Assembly: GCA_017524805.1 (NCBI GenBank)
Contig: JAFXUX010000037.1
Span: forward strand, 1 to 64,000
Source: Candidatus Methanomethylophilaceae archaeon
GTDB taxonomy: Archaea > Thermoplasmatota > Thermoplasmata > Methanomassiliicoccales > Methanomethylophilaceae
Length of the DNA stretch: 64,000 nt
Direction of reading: 5' to 3'
Notes under the pieces: model-generated
Databases searched by the model: none
The model's input: only the letters and a program-made list of their open reading frames with translations
What the model was told of the DNA's origin: nothing
Shown: positions 8,869 through 18,500 of the stretch, one piece after another
Position numbering within the stretch: position 1 is the stretch's first letter
Layout: every line of letters starts with the position of its first letter
Translations under genes and position numbers: made by a program

Positions 8869-9133
8869 CAGCTCCGATTCAGATGCTTCCCCGATATTAT
8901 ACCCAGAGAAGCGTCAGTAACAACCGTTGTATGGGAAAGTGAGAATAAATACTGTAGTCCAACCGAACTGGCCCCGATATTTCGCTTCTTCGATTGCGGG
9001 AATCCCGTTTCACGTCGTAACCAGCTATCGCAAAATCAGACCTGGCTCATAGCCTTAGCCTGACCAAAAAATCTCATCCGGACGGATTGACGGCCAGATG
9101 TTAAAGCGGGGGATAAGTCCCCCGCAAACAGTT
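8869..9133. other. intergenic region between por operon and exported protein
   Basis: No gene is visible. It contains upstream sequence for the minus-strand exported protein (ATTATACC near 8896) and, at its far end, the hairpin that follows porB. Confidence 0.4.
9106..9125 (-). terminator. hairpin after por operon
   Basis: A perfect 7-bp stem, GCGGGGG with CCCCCGC, around a 6-base loop, begins 8 bases after the porB stop codon. It is likely an RNA 3'-end or stability element. The T-rich tract expected of an archaeal terminator is only weak. Confidence 0.55.
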
Positions 9134-10084
9134 TCAGAATTCCTCGGAGAGCTTCACGAGCTTGTTCCATCTCTTGTCGACTTCGTCCTGGATGGACTCG
9201 ACGACAGGCTCCCACCTGTCCTGCAGAAGGTGCTTGAACCTGCCCTGGGACTTGATCCACTCGATGACCGGCTTCTTCTCCGCCTTGCCATCGGCGATCC
9301 TGGCGCTCTCTGCCGTGAGGGTGTAGGCGCCGTTGACAACTTCGTACAGAGGCCAGACGCAGGTCTCCACACCGAGCTTGGCCATGGCGATGGTGTCCTC
9401 GGACGCGAACCTCCAGCCTCTGGGGCAGGGGGAGAGCGCGTTGATGAAGCTCGGGCCGTCCGCGGCGAATCCCTTGGAGGCCTTGGTCACGGTGTCCCTC
9501 CAGTTGTGGGGAGATACCTGAGCCACGTAGGGTATATTGTGGGCGACCAGGATCGCAGTCAGGTCCTTGGGGAACTCCTTCTTTCCGTAGGCCATGGATC
9601 CGGCCCAGGAAGTGGTGGTGGAAGCTCCCATCCCGGTAGCGGAGGACCTCTGGATGCCTGTGTTCATGTAAGCCTCGTTGTTCAGGCAGACGTACATCAT
9701 CTTGTGGCCCCTCTCCATGGCGCCGGAAAGCGCCTGAAGGCCGATGTCGTATGTGGCCCCGTCTCCGGCGAAGTTGACGAACTTCAGGTTCTCGCCGATC
9801 TTGCCCTTCTTCTTGAGCGCGGTATAGGCCGTCTCGACTCCGGCGCAGGTGGCCGCCCCGTTCCCGAACGCGGTGTGGATGTACGGGACATTCCACGAGG
9901 TGTAAGGGAAGATGGTAGTGGAAACTTCGAAGCATCCGGTGGATCCGGAAACGACGATGGGATCCTCGGTTCCCATGAGGATCTGCTTCGCAATGATGGA
10001 CTCGGCGCATCCCGCGCAGAGCCTGTGCCCGCTGACGAGCCTTTCCGGCCTCTGCGTGAGGTCTTTGAGAGACAGAGAAGTCAT
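9134..10084 (-). CDS. porB: pyruvate/2-oxoacid:ferredoxin oxidoreductase, beta subunit
   Basis: 316 residues. This is the thiamine-diphosphate-binding subunit: HRLCAGCAE (Cys at 23 and 26) supplies iron-sulfur ligands, and FAGDGATYDIGLQAL is the GDG...N-type ThDP/Mg motif, completed by LNNEAYMNTG. With the alpha, gamma and delta subunits it oxidises a 2-oxoacid, most likely pyruvate, with CoA to acyl-CoA, CO2 and reduced ferredoxin, or the reverse for assimilation. It is last in porC-porD-porA-porB and overlaps porA by four bases, so translation is probably coupled. Specificity for pyruvate rather than 2-ketoisovalerate is inferred from subunit sizes and order. Confidence 0.9.
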   Translation of the reverse strand: MTSLSLKDLTQRPERLVSGHRLCAGCAESIIAKQILMGTEDPIVVSGSTGCFEVSTTIFPYTSWNVPYIHTAFGNGAATCAGVETAYTALKKKGKIGENLKFVNFAGDGATYDIGLQALSGAMERGHKMMYVCLNNEAYMNTGIQRSSATGMGASTTTSWAGSMAYGKKEFPKDLTAILVAHNIPYVAQVSPHNWRDTVTKASKGFAADGPSFINALSPCPRGWRFASEDTIAMAKLGVETCVWPLYEVVNGAYTLTAESARIADGKAEKKPVIEWIKSQGRFKHLLQDRWEPVVESIQDEVDKRWNKLVKLSEEF

Positions 10085-11244
10085 ATCTTCACCCCCAGAT
10101 AGGTAATCTTGGAAGCGGTCCCGGCGGAGACCTCCTCCATTATCTTCTTGAATCCGCCCACGGTGGCGTCCGCACCTCCGAGGCCGTATATGACGTTGAA
10201 CATCTTCGGCAGCCTGTCCAGATCGGAGCAGGCCGCGGCTATCTCGGGGAACATCGGTCCGTATGCGCCTATGCTGAGATGCTTGTCGAAGACGACCACG
10301 GACTTCTTGCCGGCCAGGGCCTTCGCGATCGCGGCGGCGGGCCAGGGCCTGAACACGCGGGGCATGAGGGCTCCCGCCTTGATGCCGGCGTCTCTGAGCT
10401 GGTCGATGGTCTCCTTCATGGTTCCGAAGGAAGATCCCAGAACGACAGCCACGATCTCCGCGTCGTCGCAGCGGTACTCATCCAGGAGATGGTATTCCCT
10501 TCCGGTGAGCTTCCTGAACTCCGCGAACACATCCTCCGCGACTTCCAAAGCCTTCTCCATCGCGATGACGGACTGGACTTTGTGTGGATAGTAGAAATCG
10601 GGCCCGTCCATGTTGCCGTGGGAGACTGGGTGCTTCACATCGAGCAGAGGGTAAAGCGGCTTGAAGTCGCCGACGAACTTCTTGACGTCGGCGGTGTCCA
10701 CCATGGTCATCCTCTCGATGGCGTGGGTCAGTATGAAACCGTCCAGATTGACCATGCAGGGCAGCTGGACGTCATGGTGCTCAGCTATCCTCGGAGCGAT
10801 GATCGAAAGGTCGTAGGCCTGCTGGACGTTCTCGGAGAACAGCATGACCCATCCGCAGTCGCGGGCGGACATCGCGTCTCCGTGGTCGTTGTTGATGTTG
10901 ATAGGCCCGCTGACGGTCCTGTTGGCGACGGCCATGATAAGAGGCGTCCTCATCGCGGCGGTGATGGGGAGCATCTCCCACATGTACGCGAGGCCCTGGG
11001 ACGCGGTGGCGGTGAAGGTCCTCGCTCCGGCGGATTCGGATGCGGTGCACAGAGTGAGGGCAGAGTGCTCGGACTCCACGCACACGAATTCGGTGGTGAC
11101 CTCTCCGTTCGCCACATACTCGGCGAATTTCTCGACTATGATGGTCTGAGGCGTAATCGGATACGCCGCGCACATGTCAGGATCGATCTGCTTCCAGGCG
11201 AGAGCGACTGCGTTGTCTCCATTTATCGCTATGTCCATTGCCAT
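10081..11244 (-). CDS. porA: pyruvate/2-oxoacid:ferredoxin oxidoreductase, alpha subunit
   Basis: 387 residues from ATG 11244, which is preceded by a clear GGAGGAG ribosome-binding site. A longer in-frame extension upstream overlaps porD and is basic shadow sequence. It carries the pyrimidine-binding and transketolase C-terminal-like domains of PorA: AAYPITPQT near residue 25, the invariant Glu segment EFVCVESEHSA near 50-60, and SQGLAYMWEMLP. It forms the catalytic core with PorB. The 3' end overlaps porB by four bases. Confidence 0.92.
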   Translation of the reverse strand: MAMDIAINGDNAVALAWKQIDPDMCAAYPITPQTIIVEKFAEYVANGEVTTEFVCVESEHSALTLCTASESAGARTFTATASQGLAYMWEMLPITAAMRTPLIMAVANRTVSGPININNDHGDAMSARDCGWVMLFSENVQQAYDLSIIAPRIAEHHDVQLPCMVNLDGFILTHAIERMTMVDTADVKKFVGDFKPLYPLLDVKHPVSHGNMDGPDFYYPHKVQSVIAMEKALEVAEDVFAEFRKLTGREYHLLDEYRCDDAEIVAVVLGSSFGTMKETIDQLRDAGIKAGALMPRVFRPWPAAAIAKALAGKKSVVVFDKHLSIGAYGPMFPEIAAACSDLDRLPKMFNVIYGLGGADATVGGFKKIMEEVSAGTASKITYLGVKI

Positions 11245-11246
11245 CT

Positions 11247-11522
11247 TCACTCCTCCTTCATGGTTATGGCCTTCTTGGGGCAGACCTTGGAGCAGATTCC
11301 GCACCCTTTGCAGTGCGTGAGCTTGATTCCGGACATCTTGTTGTCCCTGAACACGATGCTGTTGTCGGGGCAGTATATCCAGCAGGTCATGCAGTCGATG
11401 CACTTGTCCTGGTCGACCACCGGGACGAAGCTTCTCCAGTCCCCGGTGTAGAATTGCTCGGAGGATCCGGGCTTGATTATGCGCCCTCCGACGACGAGGT
11501 CGCTTGGGTTGGCCATCACCAT
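11247..11522 (-). CDS. porD: pyruvate/2-oxoacid:ferredoxin oxidoreductase, delta (ferredoxin-like) subunit
   Basis: 91 residues with two CX2CX2CX3CP motifs (CIDCMTCWIYCP and CKGCGICSKVCP), which bind two [4Fe-4S] clusters that carry electrons from the ThDP site to external ferredoxin. ATG 11522 has GGAGGTG five bases upstream and overlaps the porC stop by a few bases; ATG 11516 within a TGATG overlap is an alternative. Two bases separate its stop from the porA start, so it is tightly embedded in the operon. Confidence 0.92.
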   Translation of the reverse strand: MVMANPSDLVVGGRIIKPGSSEQFYTGDWRSFVPVVDQDKCIDCMTCWIYCPDNSIVFRDNKMSGIKLTHCKGCGICSKVCPKKAITMKEE

Positions 11523-12079
11523 CGCTGCACCTCCTTGTATCCCCTCTTGAGGGCGGAAAGGTTCTTCACTATGACTTTGTCGGAAAGCTTGCCTGTGAAT
11601 TTGGTCGTGATCTGATCCTCCAGCTTGTCGTACGGGATTATCGGGCAGACCTTGTCCAGAGCGCCGAGCATTACGGTGTTGACGGTAGGCTTTCCGATCT
11701 CCTCGATGGCGATCTTGTTGGCGTCCAGAGTGTGGCACTCCACATCCACGCCGAGGGCTGCCTCGAGCTCCTTGGGGGAGCCGCCGTAGTTCGCGAGGAT
11801 GATGGAATTCTTCTTGATCCCCTTGGCCACGTCGACTTTCCCGACGAGGGTCCCGTCCATGATGATGACGATGTCTGGCTCGTAAACCTGGCTGTGGACC
11901 CTTATCGGCTTCTCGGAGATCCTGGTGAATCCCCTGATGGGGGCTCCCATCCTCTCTGGGCCGAATTCCGGGAACGCTTTGACGTATTTTCCGGCGGCGA
12001 TGGCGGTTTCGGCGAGAATCTCGTTCGCTGTGACGAGACCTTGGCCTCCTCTCCCATGCCAACATATCTCCATGTCCAT
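11516..12079 (-). CDS. porC: pyruvate/2-oxoacid:ferredoxin oxidoreductase, gamma subunit
   Basis: About 187 residues from ATG 12079; a GTG three codons earlier is possible. The family motif ICWHGRGGQGLVTAN is at the N-terminus, with the downstream FPEFGPERMGAPIRGFTRIS segment typical of PorC. It is the first gene of the porCDAB operon. The upstream TATA-like TTTAAAATATA puts the start of transcription within a few bases of the start codon, so the message is probably leaderless or nearly so, whereas the downstream operon genes use GGAGG-type sites. Confidence 0.92.
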   Translation of the reverse strand: MDMEICWHGRGGQGLVTANEILAETAIAAGKYVKAFPEFGPERMGAPIRGFTRISEKPIRVHSQVYEPDIVIIMDGTLVGKVDVAKGIKKNSIILANYGGSPKELEAALGVDVECHTLDANKIAIEEIGKPTVNTVMLGALDKVCPIIPYDKLEDQITTKFTGKLSDKVIVKNLSALKRGYKEVQRW

Positions 12080-12107
12080 GAGTACCACTCTTGTCAGACG
12101 GATATGA

Positions 12108-12122
12108 TGGATATATTTTAAA
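12108..12122 (-). promoter_or_regulatory. TATA box of por operon
   Basis: On the minus strand the stretch reads TTTAAAATATA, centred about 35 bases before the porC ATG. Standard archaeal spacing puts the transcription start next to the start codon. Confidence 0.45.
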
Positions 12123-12220
12123 CCCTTTGCGCATGATTTCGGTTGTCCTGCAATTTACGGATTCTATTCGACGAAAAAAGTTTTGATTATGACTTAACTC
12201 TACGATTTTCGTATTATCTA

Positions 12221-13486
12221 TTATTGATATCGTAGCAATGTGGCATCAAATCGACAGACGCCCCGGAAGGCCCGCCGGCGCACGGTCCGGAGACATCGGA
12301 ACATCATCAGAAAATCGGTAAGCTTCACGCACTTTATGCCGTCCATATCAGCATCCAGATGGGAATTCTCCAAGACTACCACGAATTTTGGGTGGCTATC
12401 CCGCACCTTTCTGAGGCTCCCGAACTCTCTGTCGACAACCTTTTCATCCGCAAGCCTGGTCGTCGCTTGGATATAGACAGAATCGGAGCCTTTCCTGCAT
12501 ATGAAGTCGATCTCCTTTCCCAGGCAGTCTCCTATCCAAACGTCGTAGCCCCTCGACCTCATATGCAGAAAAATAATGTTTTCCACGTATCCCTGGATGT
12601 CGTCCGGCCGAAATCCGCAGACGACATTCTTGATCCCGACATCGGCAGGGTAATACTTGTAGGCGGAAGTCAGAATCCTCTTTCCTTTGACATCGTACGC
12701 TTCTGCCTTGTATATCAGGCATGCGGATTCCAGATGGGATACGTAAGAATACACCAGATCCTTGGACAGCTTCCCCTCGGTCGAAGACAACGCCGCATGG
12801 ATGCTGTTTATCGAGACTCTGCTGCCCATAGTGTCGCACAAGAACCTCAGAATCTTCTCCAACAGATCTGGCCTCCTTATGTCGTAGCGCGATACGATGT
12901 CGCGCATAAGGATGGAATCCACGATGCCTTTGACCTCCGAGAGCGCTTCAGATTCTGAGTATTCATTTTTCCATACGGATGGGAATCCCCCGACCCGAAG
13001 AAACCTATCCAACACGGCGTAGGCGCCAGGATTCTGGCGATCCCCTGCGAATTCGATGCATTCCGGGAAGGTCAGCGTGAACATTTCCATCATGTTGTAC
13101 CTTCCGGTCAGAAGCGTGGCAAACTCTCCCGACAAAAGCTTGGAGTTGGAACCGGAAATGAAAATATCGCAATTCTGCTCTGCAATCAGAGATCTGACGA
13201 CACCCTGCCATTCCTTGACATCTTGTATCTCATCTATCACTATCGTCCGATAGCCATCATCTATCGCAGAGCGGATGCGGCGATAAAGAGAATCTGGATC
13301 CCTGAGGGCTCTATTCTCCCACAGCTCCATGTCGATGCGCAAAACCTTCCCTTCGACGATGCCATCGAGCCCGCGGAGAAACGTGGATTTCCCGGATCTC
13401 CTGATTCCCGAGACGATTTTAGCGTTCCCATTTCCGACGAACGGCCGCATGCGCCCAAGATATGCTTTGCGCTCGACATATTCCAT
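12221..13486 (-). CDS. DUF4143-type AAA ATPase
   Basis: 421 residues. An N-terminal AAA_14 domain has the Walker A motif GIRRSGKST (residues 27-35), Walker B TIVIDEIQDV (near 85-94) and a sensor-like ISGSNSKLL. The C-terminal third matches the DUF4143 arrangement, including the conserved GKEIDFICRKG nuclease-like core followed by IQAT. Such ATPases are common, often laterally transferred, and of unproven function. The gene sits alone between the por operon and an ABC-transporter operon, has a TAA stop, and is preceded by three regularly spaced direct repeats around its promoter, which suggests self-regulation. Confidence 0.88.
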   Translation of the reverse strand: MEYVERKAYLGRMRPFVGNGNAKIVSGIRRSGKSTFLRGLDGIVEGKVLRIDMELWENRALRDPDSLYRRIRSAIDDGYRTIVIDEIQDVKEWQGVVRSLIAEQNCDIFISGSNSKLLSGEFATLLTGRYNMMEMFTLTFPECIEFAGDRQNPGAYAVLDRFLRVGGFPSVWKNEYSESEALSEVKGIVDSILMRDIVSRYDIRRPDLLEKILRFLCDTMGSRVSINSIHAALSSTEGKLSKDLVYSYVSHLESACLIYKAEAYDVKGKRILTSAYKYYPADVGIKNVVCGFRPDDIQGYVENIIFLHMRSRGYDVWIGDCLGKEIDFICRKGSDSVYIQATTRLADEKVVDREFGSLRKVRDSHPKFVVVLENSHLDADMDGIKCVKLTDFLMMFRCLRTVRRRAFRGVCRFDATLLRYQ

Positions 13487-13487
13487 G

Positions 13488-13580
13488 TTTCTGTTATACC
13501 CGTAAATAGTATAAATTTATATTGATAATTTCTGTTATAATACTAAAAATACTCTAAAATTTCCTTATATTTCTGTTATA
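13488..13580. repeat. three 11-bp direct repeats at 41-bp period
   Basis: TTTCTGTTATA occurs at 13488, 13529 and 13570, with exactly 41 bases between starts. The first copy abuts the DUF4143 gene start codon, the second lies just beyond the palindromic TATA stretch, and the third lies inside the last codons of the ABC ATPase gene. The regular period, about four helical turns, suggests binding of one protein to the same DNA face. Confidence 0.7.
13510..13521 (-). promoter_or_regulatory. palindromic TATA element for DUF4143 ATPase
   Basis: TATAAATTTATA is a perfect 12-bp palindrome centred about 30 bases upstream of the ATPase ATG. It fits a TBP site for a leaderless or nearly leaderless message and is flanked by two of the 11-bp repeats. 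Confidence 0.5.
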
Positions 13581-14429
13581 CCAGGAAATATCAGGATTCC
13601 GTCGTCGGCTCTGCCTGTCCCTGCCTATCAGAGTCACCGAGATGCCGCCCATCTCCTCGTCATAGCCGACCCTCGCCCTCATGCCGAAGACTTTGCGTAT
13701 CATCTCGGGGGTTATGACCTCTTCCGCGGTGCCCATGGACTCGATGACGCCGCCTTTCATCACGATGATCCGGTCGCAATACCTCGCGGCCAGCTGCAGA
13801 TCGTGGGTCACGATGACCACCAGCATCCCGCGCTCCGACGCTATCTCCCTGCAGAGGTCCATGAGATCGAACTGATGATTGATGTCCAGATGGAGCGTGG
13901 GCTCGTCCAGGAGAAGTATCTCCGGCTCCTGAGCCAAAGCCTGGGCGATCATGACCCTCCTCCATTCGCCTCCTGATAGTTCATCGACTCCGCGGGCGCT
14001 GAACTCCAGGACTCCGACGGATTCCATCGCGGAGCATATCACTTCGATCTCGGATTCGGAGCCTTCGTCGAGAATCCCTGAGCGGGAATACCTGCCCATC
14101 CTGACCACCTCCATGACGGTGAACGGGAAGTTCATGGAAGAGTTCTGTTCCACCACGGCCATCACCCTGGAGCGGTCGCGGTCGGATAGGTTGCGGACGT
14201 CGATCTCCCCGAGGAATCCGGCTATGTCCTGGGACAGATCGGTCAGAACCACCTTCCCTCTGTCGGGGCTGTACTCAGATCTGATGCAATTCAGCAGAGT
14301 GGTCTTTCCCGATCCGTTCTGGCCCAATATGCCGAGGACCTCGCCTTTGGAAGCTCCGAATGTGATCCCGTCCAATATCCTCCTTTTGCCGTGCGAGAAT
14401 CCGACACCGTCCACTTCCATATTGGCCAT
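13554..14429 (-). CDS. FecE/BtuD-type ABC transporter ATP-binding protein (set 1)
   Basis: 291 residues with all ABC motifs: Walker A GILGQNGSGKTT (residues 33-44), Q-loop VVEQNSS, signature ELSGGEWRR, Walker B EILLLDEPT and the H-loop IVTHD. It energises uptake through the permease encoded immediately upstream; its ATG lies two bases beyond the permease stop. It ends in TAG, unusual in this window, and the last ~15 residues are encoded in AT-rich repeat sequence next to the DUF4143 gene, so the original 3' end may have been altered. If TAG were read through, the frame would continue 19 codons to a TAA. Confidence 0.9.
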   Translation of the reverse strand: MANMEVDGVGFSHGKRRILDGITFGASKGEVLGILGQNGSGKTTLLNCIRSEYSPDRGKVVLTDLSQDIAGFLGEIDVRNLSDRDRSRVMAVVEQNSSMNFPFTVMEVVRMGRYSRSGILDEGSESEIEVICSAMESVGVLEFSARGVDELSGGEWRRVMIAQALAQEPEILLLDEPTLHLDINHQFDLMDLCREIASERGMLVVIVTHDLQLAARYCDRIIVMKGGVIESMGTAEEVITPEMIRKVFGMRARVGYDEEMGGISVTLIGRDRQSRRRNPDISWYNRNIRKF

Positions 14430-14430
14430 G

Positions 14431-15489
14431 TCAGCTCCTCCAGACCTCGTTCTTCCTGGAGCGGAGAATCCATAGGAAGAATGGGGCTCCGATCACAGAG
14501 GTCACCGTTCCCACAGGGAGCTCGTATGGAGGCATGGCCCCGCGGGCGAACGTATCCACGAGCATCAGGAAGACGGCCCCGCCCAGCAGGCATATCGGCA
14601 CCAGCCTCCTGTGGTCCGGCCCGACGAGCGTCCTGAAGATGTGCGGTACGATGAGCCCGACGAACCCTATCACGCCGCAGAAGGACACGCAGGTGGCCAC
14701 AAGCACGGACGACCCTATCAGAACCATCAGACGCACCCTTCTGACGTTCACGCCCAGAGCCTTCGCTTTGGATTCTCCGGCGGTCATGAGATTTAGCGCG
14801 CGGGCGTTGAAAGCCACCAGCGCTATGCCTAAGATAATTGGCGGAAGCATGATCCTCAAGTCGCTCCAGCTCCTGCCGTCGAAGCTTCCGAGCATCCAGA
14901 ACACGATTGAGGTTACGGTGTCGGCGTCGGAGAAGAACTCTATCATCGATGTGAATCCGCTGAACAGAGCGCTCACCGCCATCCCGGCCAGGAGGAGCAT
15001 CGTGGTCTGCACCCCGCCAGCTTTCTTGTAGGCGAGCCCGTACACGAGCAGCATCGTGGCCATCGCCATCCCGAATGCGCAGAGCATCGTCCCGAATGAC
15101 GAGAGGATGATAGCGGAACCGTAAGCAATGTGAAACGCCGCCCCGAAGGACGCTCCGGAGGATATCCCGAGCACCGACGGGGAGGCCATCGGGTTGCGGA
15201 ACAGGGCCTGCATGGCCAGACCGCTCAGCGACAGCGCGGCTCCCACAAGAGCGGCGCAGGCCACCCTGGGGGCGCGGATATCGCAGACGATCATCTCATC
15301 GGCCCAGTTCGCATTTCCGGTCAGGGCGGCCCACACATCCGCGAGAGGCATGCGGACCGACCCTATGGTAATGCAGAGGACGTAGCCCAGAGCAAGAGCC
15401 GCGGTCAGAACCAAGACCGCGAGAAGAGACCTGCGCCTCCTCTTGCCGTCCAGCTCCACTGCCCTCTTTCTCAGCGCGTCCTCTGCCAT
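14431..15489 (-). CDS. FecCD/BtuC-type ABC transporter permease (set 1)
   Basis: 352 residues and highly hydrophobic, with roughly ten transmembrane segments, the size and profile of the FecCD family. Recognisable blocks are DIRAPRVACAALVGAALSLSG, LFRNPMASPSVLGISSGASFG, and near the C-terminus FCGVIGFVGLIVPHIFRTLVG, the cytoplasmic coupling region. It forms the membrane channel for iron-chelate, haem or corrinoid import with the ATPase encoded downstream and the large binding protein encoded just upstream (11 bases apart). The first ~25 residues are basic and cytoplasmic. Confidence 0.92.
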   Translation of the reverse strand: MAEDALRKRAVELDGKRRRRSLLAVLVLTAALALGYVLCITIGSVRMPLADVWAALTGNANWADEMIVCDIRAPRVACAALVGAALSLSGLAMQALFRNPMASPSVLGISSGASFGAAFHIAYGSAIILSSFGTMLCAFGMAMATMLLVYGLAYKKAGGVQTTMLLLAGMAVSALFSGFTSMIEFFSDADTVTSIVFWMLGSFDGRSWSDLRIMLPPIILGIALVAFNARALNLMTAGESKAKALGVNVRRVRLMVLIGSSVLVATCVSFCGVIGFVGLIVPHIFRTLVGPDHRRLVPICLLGGAVFLMLVDTFARGAMPPYELPVGTVTSVIGAPFFLWILRSRKNEVWRS

Positions 15490-15500
15490 TTCAAGAACCT

Positions 15501-18500
15501 TCAGGCGGCCCTCATCTTCTCGTCCATCGACCTGGTGTCAGCCTTGTAGAATCCGATGACGTCGGGCTGGGCTTTGATCACGTCCTCGTCGGACATCTTG
15601 CTGCCCATGAGGCTTCCGTCGAAGACGTTGTCCATCTTCAGGACGGACGCGAATATGCCGCCCATGAGCGTGTTGGATCCCACAGAGTTGCCGTTGGCCA
15701 TCTCGACGAAGAAGGTCTTCGGCCTGTAGGAGTCGTCGATGGTCTTCTGCATCATGTAGATCTTCGCCAGGATCCCGTCCATCATGGAGTCGGTGCTCTC
15801 GTACCCTATGACCTTGCCGAGCATCTCGATGGTGGAAAGCACCATGGCCGGAGAGTTGGAGAGCAGGTAGATGAACTGGATGTTGGAGGCGTTCGATTCG
15901 ATGGTGGTGTTGGTGCCCCACCAGGACGAGGTGTTGGTGGATCTGATGTTGTACTCGGACATGAGCACGATCAGCTTCTCGCTGGAGGGGAAGCTGCCGC
16001 AGTATCCGAGGAGATCCTCCTTGCCGGTCCCGATGACCTTGACGGAATCGGGGACATCCAAGCCGTATTTGCTGATCACTCCGCTCTTCACGGAGCTGGG
16101 CATGGCATCGATGAGGTTCCATAGCGCGGCGTACGCATTGGGGGTGTTCCCGGAGTGGGCGGTCTCGCCGTAATAGTCGCACAGGATCATGTATATCGTG
16201 TCGACATAGGCATCGGTGTAGCACAGGACCTTGGTGGGGGTGAACCTTATGACCTTGTCGGCGTAAGCCTCGGATGTCCCGACGCTGGTGTTGTCGAAGG
16301 TCTTCACGGTGAGAGTGCCGTCCCCGTTTTTCGTGACGTACGGGTTGTACGGGTACAGGTATTCAGCGGGGATAGACTCGCGGGTTATGCCGGAGCAGTC
16401 GGGGAGCTTCCCGTAAACGGTCTCGAAGACTTCCTGGGCGATGTCCATGAAGGCGGGAGTGCAGTTGGAGTAGTTGCCGTCGACGGTGACGACAGCAGGG
16501 TCCCATCTGTAGTATCCCTTCAAGCTGGAATCATGGGCGGCGAATTTGGTGGTGTATTTGTCGCCGGTGTAGTAGTAACCTCCCTGAGTCCTGACGTCGA
16601 CATCGGTGACGGTGAAGTTGTCATACCAATACTGGAGGGAATCCTGTCCCTGCCTCAGGGTGAACAGCTCGGGATAAATCATGTGGGCGGACATCATGAG
16701 GGACGCGAATCCGGAGTATCCGTCGAAGATGTACGAAGAGCTGAGGACTCCGCCGTTGTTGTAGGCCTTGGTGCCCTTGAAGTACTCTACGCTGTTCTCG
16801 AAACGCTTGTTGTACTCGCCCTGGGTGTAGAACTGCTCTCCGGGTATGGATGAGGTCTGGAATCCGGTGTAGACTTCCATGTCGAATATCAGATCGAAGT
16901 CCTGGGACAGAATCCATTCCTGGGTCCTGTTGGGGGTGGTGCTGGTCTCGCTGTTGTCGGTGTACAGGTCGGCGAACATCGAGAGGAGCTGGTAGCTTCC
17001 GTCGGTGTTGGCGCAGTTGACGAGGATACCTCCGTATCTGGAGATGTATCCGTCGTTGTCCTCGTACATCCTGGTGACGAGCATCTTGGGCTTCTCGGAG
17101 TTCTTGACGGTGCTGAGGCCCTCCTTCACGGTGTCGATGATTCCGAGGACATACTCCTCGTATTTCTGGGCCCTCTCCTCGGCGTCCATCAGAATACCGA
17201 GAGTCAGAGCGGACGACACGCATGACGCGCCTCCGATTCCGAGTGTGATGACGGGGACGTTCGGGAGATAGGTGTTGGCAACCTCGGTGACGGTTCCCTT
17301 GTACGGGGATCCGATGATGAGATCGACTCCGGCCTGGGCGTATCCCTCGCAGAACTCCTCGGTAAGCTTGCTGCTTCCGGTTGTACCGTAGCTGTAGGTG
17401 ATGTTGGAGAGGTCATACTGGTTGGACCTAGCTTGGGTGACCGATGCGTTGGCGGCGACGACGTCGTCCCAGTGGCCGACAAGATCGATGAGCTGGGCCT
17501 GCTGCCAATAGGTCACACCGATCTTCTTTCCGGTGACGGGGAAGTCGATGGACTGGACCTCTTTGTAGTAGTTCTCATACCAGACGGTACCGCGGCTCTT
17601 GCTGATGATCATGTTTACCTGGGCGATGTCCTTCGAATCGATGACACCGTCGTAATTAGCGTCCGCGTAAGGGTTGATGGACTTATTGAAAGTGATCTTC
17701 TTATCGATTATGTTCTGGATGAACTCGACGTCTTTGGAATCGATGCGGTCATCGTTGTTGGCGTTTCCGTACACTCTGGCGACGGTATCGACCTCGAACA
17801 CGTAGCCCTCGTTGAGGACTTTGTCGTCGGTGGGGGATTTGACGGTCACGTTGCAAGCGGCCATGAAACCGGAATCCTCTGTGGTGGCCAATATCAAGGC
17901 CGTTCCGGGGGACACTCCGGTGACCTTCCCGCTGGACACGGTGGCGACGGAAGTGTTGCTGCTGGTCCAGACGACGCTCTTGTTCGCGGCATTCGACGGG
18001 GAGACAGTGGCGGCAAGAGTCACGGACTCGCCCTGGAAGACGGTAGCCTGTTCCTTATCCAAGCTTACGCCGGTGACTTTCACGACGTTCGACGTTACGG
18101 TGACTTCGCACTGGGACGTGAAGCCCCCGTCATCGGTGGTCACGGTTATGATTGCCGTTCCGGGGGACACTGCGGTGACCTTCCCGTTGGATACGGTGGC
18201 GACGGAAGTGTTGCTGGTGGCCCATTTGACGCCCTTGTCGGTGGCGTTGGAAGGCACGACCGTAGCGGCAAGAGTCACGGACTCGCCCTGGCTCAGAGAA
18301 GCCTGCGTCTTGTCGAGAGTTACTCCGGTAACCTTCACTGCGTTCTGGGTGACGGTGACTGTGCATGTCGCTTTGTAACCCCCATCGTTGGTGGTCACAG
18401 TGATGACGGCAGCCCCAGGAGACACTGCGGTGACCTTCCCGCTGGATACGGTGGCCACAGACGCGTTGCTGGTGGACCATGCGACGGATTTGTCCTTCGC

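Noticed and set aside
11244-12134. Long N-terminal extensions of the porA and porD frames into upstream genes
   Set aside because: The added residues are basic shadow sequence, and clear ribosome-binding sites mark the shorter starts.
13488-13580. Short CRISPR-like array
   Set aside because: Only three 11-base units with AT-rich spacers, one inside coding sequence, and no cas genes; a regulatory site fits better.
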